A stretch of 27,020 nt of DNA from CAVPRW01 sp046727435 [NCBI: bacterium] (GTDB taxonomy: Bacteria; Tectomicrobia; Entotheonellia; J063), in assembly GCA_046727435.1 (NCBI GenBank), contig JBKPCR010000155.1, forward strand, positions 1 to 27,020, written 5' to 3'. Below the pieces are notes generated by a model. That model saw nothing but the letters and a program-made list of their open reading frames with translations. It was not told the DNA's origin and made no database searches. Position 1 is the first letter of the stretch. The number at the start of each line of letters is the position of its first letter. The translations under genes and the position numbers were made by a program. Positions 22,787-27,020 of the stretch are shown here, one piece after another.

Positions 22787-22859
22787 ACGTTGCCCTTCAG
22801 CGGACGGGCGATCACCTCTCACACGGCCCTGAGCCGGCTCTGCCTTCGTTGCCTGAGCA

Positions 22860-22873
22860 CGCCTTGAAAGGCG
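22860..22873. terminator. CGCCT-TGAA-AGGCG hairpin after the GYD gene
   Basis: A perfect short stem-loop follows the GYD stop on the minus strand. No T run follows, so intrinsic termination is uncertain. Group II introns of one class insert after such hairpins, and the intron 5' end lies about 74 bases beyond it. Confidence 0.35.
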
Positions 22874-23164
22874 TTACGGCATTGTGCCGACTATTTTCTT
22901 CATGTCGTCCAAAGAGAAGCCACGCAACGTCTCCGTCCGCACATTGCCGAGCGAGCCTACCTGCAGCAGGGCAGTGGTCACCGCTTCATCGCTCCCCTCC
23001 ATGACCGCCACGATATCGTACCGCCCGACGGTGTAGTACAGGTCCTTCACCCTGACCCCCAGTTGTTCAGCCATCGCCCTGAACGCTTCGTACCGATCCG
23101 GCGAGTCCTTGACATTCCGGATTCCCTGCTCAGTAAAGTTCAGCAGACTAATGAACGTCGCCAT
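22874..23164 (-). CDS. GYD domain protein
   Basis: The 96-residue product fits the GYD family end to end: TFISLLNFTEQGIRNVKDSPDR, FRAMAEQLGVRVKDLYYTVGRYDIVAVMEGSDEAVTTALLQVG, then RTETLRGFSLDDM. The Gly-Arg-Tyr-Asp stretch corresponds to the name-giving motif. These are small dimeric ferredoxin-like proteins of unknown biochemical role, common in environmental bacteria and archaea. There is no clear ribosome site before ATG 23164. A group II intron-like sequence lies 87 bases downstream on the same strand. Confidence 0.88.
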   Translation of the reverse strand: MATFISLLNFTEQGIRNVKDSPDRYEAFRAMAEQLGVRVKDLYYTVGRYDIVAVMEGSDEAVTTALLQVGSLGNVRTETLRGFSLDDMKKIVGTMP

Positions 23165-23597
23165 GGCGCATCTGCTTTGTTGCGCGATACCGTCCTGGCG
23201 GTCGCCGCCCCACTCTGCTGGAGGAGACCGCTATGCCTCCAGAACTCCGGATGCCACAACGTCTGCAAGATGCCGACTGCCGTATAACGCCCAAGCTCAC
23301 CTGCTGCCGGAAACGGGAACGAGGCACGAGTGGACGCTGGAGGGCGTCGGTCGCAGCGATCTGTTCTCTTACCGATGTTTGCGGTTGCTCCACTCGCCCA
23401 GCACGACCCAGAAGGCTGGTGCATCCGAGGCTGTACCCCGGGCTTTATCCCCCGCAGTGGCGGGCACACCACCGTGTGCTCCTCCGCTTGTCCCTGTTGT
23501 GCATGATTTGCCCTCACTCAGCCCGTGCAGCCATGCATCGATCGGCATGACGACTGTAGGCTCCGTCGTCTGTGCCACGCAGGAGCGATCCCTGGCC
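23165..23597. other. 433-base gap with one copy of a dispersed repeat
   Basis: No supported gene. Positions 23303-23352 match 24177-24226 at 42 of 50 bases, and a shorter related piece lies at about 26069-26100. The frames here have irregular composition and no recognised motif. Confidence 0.45.
23303..23352 (+). repeat. dispersed repeat copy A
   Basis: This 50-base segment matches 24177-24226 at 42 positions without gaps. Both copies lie in non-coding gaps flanking the Tat-cupin gene. A shorter relative occurs around 26069-26100 between the amidase and SDR genes. No terminal inverted repeats were noticed. Confidence 0.5.
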
Positions 23598-24026
23598 TTA
23601 TGCCGGAGGGATCAGATCGATCACGCGCATAATGGCGATCGTGCTGCCGGTGTTCACGTCCGCTTCCGGCATGCCCTTCATGCAGGACCACACGTCTCCG
23701 GTCTTCGCCACAAACTGCTTGCCCGGCCCTTGGCTGACCTGTAGCTCGCCTTCCAGACAATGGCACACCATGTCGTTCGGCATAGCCGGGTTCTCGGACT
23801 TCGCTCCCGGCTGGTAGACCGTGTCTCGCATCGACACCGTCGCATAGGCAGGGATTTCCGAGGCGCGCTTTGTGAGATCGACACGCCTGACCCCAGGGGC
23901 GATTTCCCGCCCCTCGTCGGGGCGGTAGCGTTGGGCAGAGGCGAGTGTCGGAGTCAACACCGCCGGCAAGGTAGCGGCGGTCACGAAGCCGAACGTCAGT
24001 GCAGCTCGACGATCCATATCGTCCAT
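23598..24026 (-). CDS. Tat-exported cupin protein
   Basis: The 142-residue product starts at ATG 24026, with AGGAGG 6 bases upstream. The N-terminus DRRAALTFGFVTAATLPAVL is a twin-arginine signal with cleavage near ASAQ. The rest is a cupin-like barrel: VDLTKRASEIPAYATVSMRDTVYQPGA, MVCHCLEGELQVSQGPGKQFVAKTGDVWSCMKGMPEADVN. The usual first-motif His pair is missing (MPNDMVCHCL), with His and Cys nearby, so metal or cofactor binding may be unusual. Tat export implies folding in the cytoplasm, often with a bound cofactor. The substrate is unknown. Confidence 0.8.
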   Translation of the reverse strand: MDDMDRRAALTFGFVTAATLPAVLTPTLASAQRYRPDEGREIAPGVRRVDLTKRASEIPAYATVSMRDTVYQPGAKSENPAMPNDMVCHCLEGELQVSQGPGKQFVAKTGDVWSCMKGMPEADVNTGSTIAIMRVIDLIPPA

Positions 24027-24390
24027 GAGATGCCTCCTTTCATGTCACGTCTGCCCGCATCACGCGGGCGTGTTGGAAGTGCATACGCTCTCTTGCGAAG
24101 GACCACTGGTGCTGCAGCCGGGGCATCCCTCCTTTCGACTCCGCTAGAACGTGGGCCTAACACCTGCGCCTCAGGCGCTGCCGGAAGCCGGAGCGAGGCA
24201 CGAGCGGACACTGTAGGGCGTCGGCTGCACGCCTTGGGGCAGCGCCAGCGCTCATAGAGATGTGCAACTTTCCCCTGGACCCTCTGGCGTGGGTCTCCCG
24301 TCCCTGCCGGCGGGGCGGCCAGCGTCACGCTCACCCCCATAACCCACCGACGCCGACCTCACTCCTCCCCATGGGCTCACGCCTCAGGCC
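24027..24390. other. 364-base gap with the second copy of a dispersed repeat
   Basis: No supported gene is seen between the Tat-cupin start and the amidase stop. Repeat copy B occupies 24177-24226. The promoter of the Tat-cupin gene should lie within its first 150 bases, but no strong hexamers stand out. Confidence 0.45.
24177..24226 (+). repeat. dispersed repeat copy B
   Basis: This matches 23303-23352 at 42 of 50 bases in the same orientation, 874 bases away. The Tat-cupin gene lies between the two copies. Confidence 0.5.
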
Positions 24391-25905
24391 TCAGCGCTCC
24401 TCCCAATTCACCTGCTGCTCGAAGGCATGCGCCACGGCCAGCACGGTGGCATCGTCGAACGGGCGTCCGATCAGCATGAGCCCTACCGGCAGGCCGTTAG
24501 ATTTCGCGCAGGGAATGCTGATCGCGGGGTGCCCGGTCAGATCAAAGGGGGCCGTATTGCCCAGCATGTTCCACCCATGCGTAATCAGCTCCGGAATCCC
24601 GAGCTGCGGCCTGTAGGGGTGGGCTTTCATGGGAGTCGTGGGCATGGCCAAGACGTCCACCTGCTGCAGCACGCCATCATAGCTCGCCCGCAGGCCCGGA
24701 CGCAGATTCTGCGCCTTGGCATAGAAACGCCCATGGTACTGCTGCCGCAGATAGGTCCCCAGCATAGACACCAGCTTGATCTGTGGGGGGAGGTCATTGC
24801 CCTGCGCCTGCAGGCTCTTCCCCACCACGTCCGCCAGCGCGGGATTGTAGGCCCCGCGCCAGTGATAACCCATCCCGTTGCCGTCCAACAAGGCCGTCAT
24901 GCCTTCGGCAAACAACCCCCAGGCCATGCACCCGGCCGTGCGATGCGCCGGGACCGAGACCTCGGTGATTGTGGCCCCTAACGTGCCCATGGTGTCAATG
25001 GCGGCCCGGACCGCCGCCTCCACATCGGGCTCCGCGCCCTCCTGACCGAAGCCCTCCCGCAGCAGGCCAACCCGCATGCCGCGCAGGTCCCGCCCCAGGG
25101 CGGCCGTATAGGACCGCACGGGCACGTCACCCTGGCGGGGGTCCAGCGGGTCTTTGCCGGCGATGACCTCCAAAGTCTGGGCGACGTCCGCCACGCGGCG
25201 GGCCATGGGCCCCACATGGTCAAAGGTCTGATCAATCCCCCCAATTCCGGTATAGGGCACCAGGCTATGCGTAGGCTTCAACCCCACCACCCCGCACCAG
25301 GAGGCGGGGATGCGGATCGACCCCCCCTGGTCGCCGCCGATGGTCATGTCGAGGTCCTCATAGTACAGGGCCGCCGCCGAGCCCCCCGATGAGCCTCCCG
25401 CCAGGTGGTGGAGGCTGTGGGGATTGAGGGTGGGTCCATAGGCGCTGGTATCGCCGGCGCCGGAGAAGGCAAAATTGTCCATATTGAGCACGGCCACAAT
25501 CCGGGCCCCGGCATCTAACAGCCGCGTCACAATGGTGGCGTCTATATCCGGCACCAGCCCCTGCAACACCTTGGAGCCGTAGGTCATGGGGATGCCCGCC
25601 ATACACACGTTGTCTTTTAGGCCCAGGCGTTTGCCGGCCAGAGGGCCCTGGGCCGCTCCCACGACCGAGCAGCGCCGCACAATGGCGTTATAAGGATCGT
25701 GCTGGGGCTCGGGCCGGCCACCGGGGTCGCGCTGGGGATACTGCCGTGGCGTATGCGGCTCTGGCATGGCATCGAGTTGCTCAAGCATCGCGAAGATCCC
25801 GGCGAGCACGGTATGGTAGGCCTCGGCTTCTGTGGGGCTGAGCGTAAAGTAATGGCTCTGCGCCAACCGCTGCAGATCGTCATGCGTGGGGATACGAAGG
25901 GCCAT
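24391..25905 (-). CDS. amidase signature family enzyme
   Basis: The product is 504 residues from ATG 25905, with AGAGGAG 7 bases upstream; the longer frame to 25968 is not favoured. The Ser-cisSer-Lys triad is visible: Lys97 in RLGLKDN, the cis-Ser in LAGGSSGGSAAAL (172/173), and the nucleophile Ser196 in GGDQGGSIRIPA. Length and motifs match aliphatic or aryl amidases and GatA-like proteins. The absence of gatB/gatC neighbours argues against tRNA amidotransferase. It hydrolyses an amide to a carboxylate and ammonia, probably in catabolism with the SDR gene upstream on the same strand. There is no signal peptide, so it is cytoplasmic. The substrate is unknown. Confidence 0.92.
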   Translation of the reverse strand: MALRIPTHDDLQRLAQSHYFTLSPTEAEAYHTVLAGIFAMLEQLDAMPEPHTPRQYPQRDPGGRPEPQHDPYNAIVRRCSVVGAAQGPLAGKRLGLKDNVCMAGIPMTYGSKVLQGLVPDIDATIVTRLLDAGARIVAVLNMDNFAFSGAGDTSAYGPTLNPHSLHHLAGGSSGGSAAALYYEDLDMTIGGDQGGSIRIPASWCGVVGLKPTHSLVPYTGIGGIDQTFDHVGPMARRVADVAQTLEVIAGKDPLDPRQGDVPVRSYTAALGRDLRGMRVGLLREGFGQEGAEPDVEAAVRAAIDTMGTLGATITEVSVPAHRTAGCMAWGLFAEGMTALLDGNGMGYHWRGAYNPALADVVGKSLQAQGNDLPPQIKLVSMLGTYLRQQYHGRFYAKAQNLRPGLRASYDGVLQQVDVLAMPTTPMKAHPYRPQLGIPELITHGWNMLGNTAPFDLTGHPAISIPCAKSNGLPVGLMLIGRPFDDATVLAVAHAFEQQVNWEER

Positions 25906-26173
25906 AGGAATGCTCCTCTGGTTGCAAACGGTGGTCCAGTCTCGCCATGGGCTCTCGGCCACTATCACCCCACTGGCGTCATCCGACCACAGGCCTCCTC
26001 CTGGAGACAGGCAGGGGGCGGTCCCACTCGCTCCGTCTTTAGTTGCGGCCGAACGCCAGGAGTCAGCCGCGCCTGGAAGCGGGAGCGCAGCGGACGCTGG
26101 CAGTGGGTGACTCCCGTGCGAGGTTCGGCGGGGTGGCCTTGGACGACCCTAGGACAGCCGTGCCCACGTGGCC

Positions 26174-26950
26174 TTATTGGGCCACATAGCCGCCATCGAC
26201 CGCCATGGTGTGCCCGGTGATAAACGACGCCGCATCCGAACAGAGCCAGACCACTGCCGCTGCGACCTCTTCTGGATGGCCCATCCGTCCCACCGGTTCG
26301 CTGGCGATCATTCGTGCCATGTGGTCAGGGTCTTGCATCCCCGGTGCCGTCATCGGCGTGTGGATATACCCCGGGCATACACAATTGACACGGATCCCGT
26401 GCGGCGCATACTCCACGGCCGCCGTTTTCGTGAGACCGACCACGCCGTGCTTGCTGGCGACATAAGCGGCATTCCCTACAGGCCCTATCAATCCCGCGGC
26501 CGACGCCGTATTGACAATGGCGCCCCCTCCTTGGGTGAGCATCTGTTGGAGTTCGAATTTCATACAGAGCCAGACCCCGGTCAGGTTAATGGCGATCACC
26601 TGATGCCACCGTTCATCTGGGTACTCTGCCGTGAGCGCACGGTGGTCGCCCGCAATCCCTCGTCCCGAAATCCCGGCATTGTTGTGCGCACAGTCCAGTC
26701 TACCATACCGTTCCACCACCTTGGCGATCAGCGCTTCGACCTCGGCGGCTTGGGTGACATCGGTCCGCACAAAGAGCGCTTCACCCCTCTGTGCCATGAT
26801 GAGGTGCACCGTGTGGTGCCCTTCTTCCTCCTGCCTATCGGCGATGATCAGCCTGGCGCCTTCTCTGGCACAGGCCAAGGCCGTCGCTCGCCCGATGCCC
26901 GAGGCGCCACCTGTGACCAGGGTGACCTTTCCTGCCAACAGTCCCGCCAC
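26174..26950 (-). CDS. short-chain dehydrogenase/reductase (classical SDR)
   Basis: An AGGAGG at 26958-26963 (minus strand) lies only 1 base from ATG 26956 but 7 bases from GTG 26950, so GTG is taken as the start (258 residues). Numbering from the ATG, TGGASGIGRATA (15-26) is the Rossmann motif and Asp40 at the end of beta-2 suggests NAD preference. NNAG is at 92-95. The catalytic set is Asn124, Ser152, Tyr165 and Lys169 (YVASK). VCPGYIHTPM is the conserved PG loop. This is a classical 250-260-residue SDR acting on a hydroxyl or keto group. Its substrate is unknown, but its position 268 bases before the amidase on the same strand suggests a shared degradative role. Confidence 0.93.
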   Translation of the reverse strand: MAGLLAGKVTLVTGGASGIGRATALACAREGARLIIADRQEEEGHHTVHLIMAQRGEALFVRTDVTQAAEVEALIAKVVERYGRLDCAHNNAGISGRGIAGDHRALTAEYPDERWHQVIAINLTGVWLCMKFELQQMLTQGGGAIVNTASAAGLIGPVGNAAYVASKHGVVGLTKTAAVEYAPHGIRVNCVCPGYIHTPMTAPGMQDPDHMARMIASEPVGRMGHPEEVAAAVVWLCSDAASFITGHTMAVDGGYVAQ

Positions 26951-27020
26951 GTGCATGCCTCCTGTGGTTGGGATGATGCGATCTCAAATAAACGGAGCCT
27001 AGAGCCTCTAATGTGCCATG

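Noticed and set aside
22356-22867. Several plus-strand frames (for example 22356-22586 and 22595-22867)
   Set aside because: They lie entirely within the group II intron-like sequence and are antisense to the ribozyme; their Ser/Arg/Pro composition is not protein-like.
1-27020. CRISPR array
   Set aside because: The only regularly repeated short units (GTACAGAGG) are 9 bases long without spacers, which fits iterons and not CRISPR.

Overview
The window reads as chromosomal DNA of a GC-rich, free-living Gram-negative-type bacterium. The evidence is a lipobox lipoprotein, BamE-like domains, an RlpA/SPOR protein, a Tat-type signal and Shine-Dalgarno-led genes. The gene mix (GYD, DUF3303, PRC-barrel, long-form GT20 synthase, amidohydrolase, amidase and SDR catabolic genes) fits soil or sediment lineages such as Nitrospirota, NC10 or Tectomicrobia-like bacteria. 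No marker gene is present, so the phylum is not resolved.

Layout. (1) 1-5749 is a catabolic and regulatory block: the end of a metallo-beta-lactamase-fold hydrolase, a thiamine-diphosphate enzyme, a small cupin, an amidohydrolase, a two-domain protein (DUF4242-like plus DsrH/TusB-like), and a divergent XRE-cupin regulator with a near-consensus promoter. (2) 5873-8558 holds a GT20 trehalose-phosphate-synthase-type gene convergent with a two-gene envelope operon (BamE-like lipoprotein and peptidoglycan-binding protein). (3) About 8.9-17.7 kb is an accessory element. It contains an orphan zinc-finger protein with an operator-rich upstream region, an AlpA-like helix-turn-helix protein, an archaeo-eukaryotic-type primase broken by one in-frame TGA, a primase/D5-helicase split over two overlapping frames, an iteron array with an AT-rich dyad, a zinc-ribbon protein, a small protein coupled to an HExxH metallopeptidase, a ParB-family protein whose start codon lies in a parS-like palindrome, and a phage-type HTH/zinc-finger protein. 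No integrase, ParA or terminase large subunit is present. (4) 18.5-21.3 kb carries RlpA, a cysteine-cluster protein, a DUF3303 protein and a PRC-barrel protein frameshifted in a G5 run. (5) 21.6-27 kb is mostly minus strand: a membrane protein with a BamE-like tail, an apparently ORF-less group II intron, a GYD protein, a Tat-exported cupin, an amidase and a short-chain dehydrogenase.

The most notable structure is the combination in region 3: primase and helicase, then iterons, then ParB with its own parS-like site. Together these form a plasmid-style replication and partition cassette inside apparently chromosomal DNA. Both replication genes are interrupted at TGA followed by C, so the cassette is either decaying or expressed through recoding or reinitiation. 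The group II intron remnant is the second notable item.
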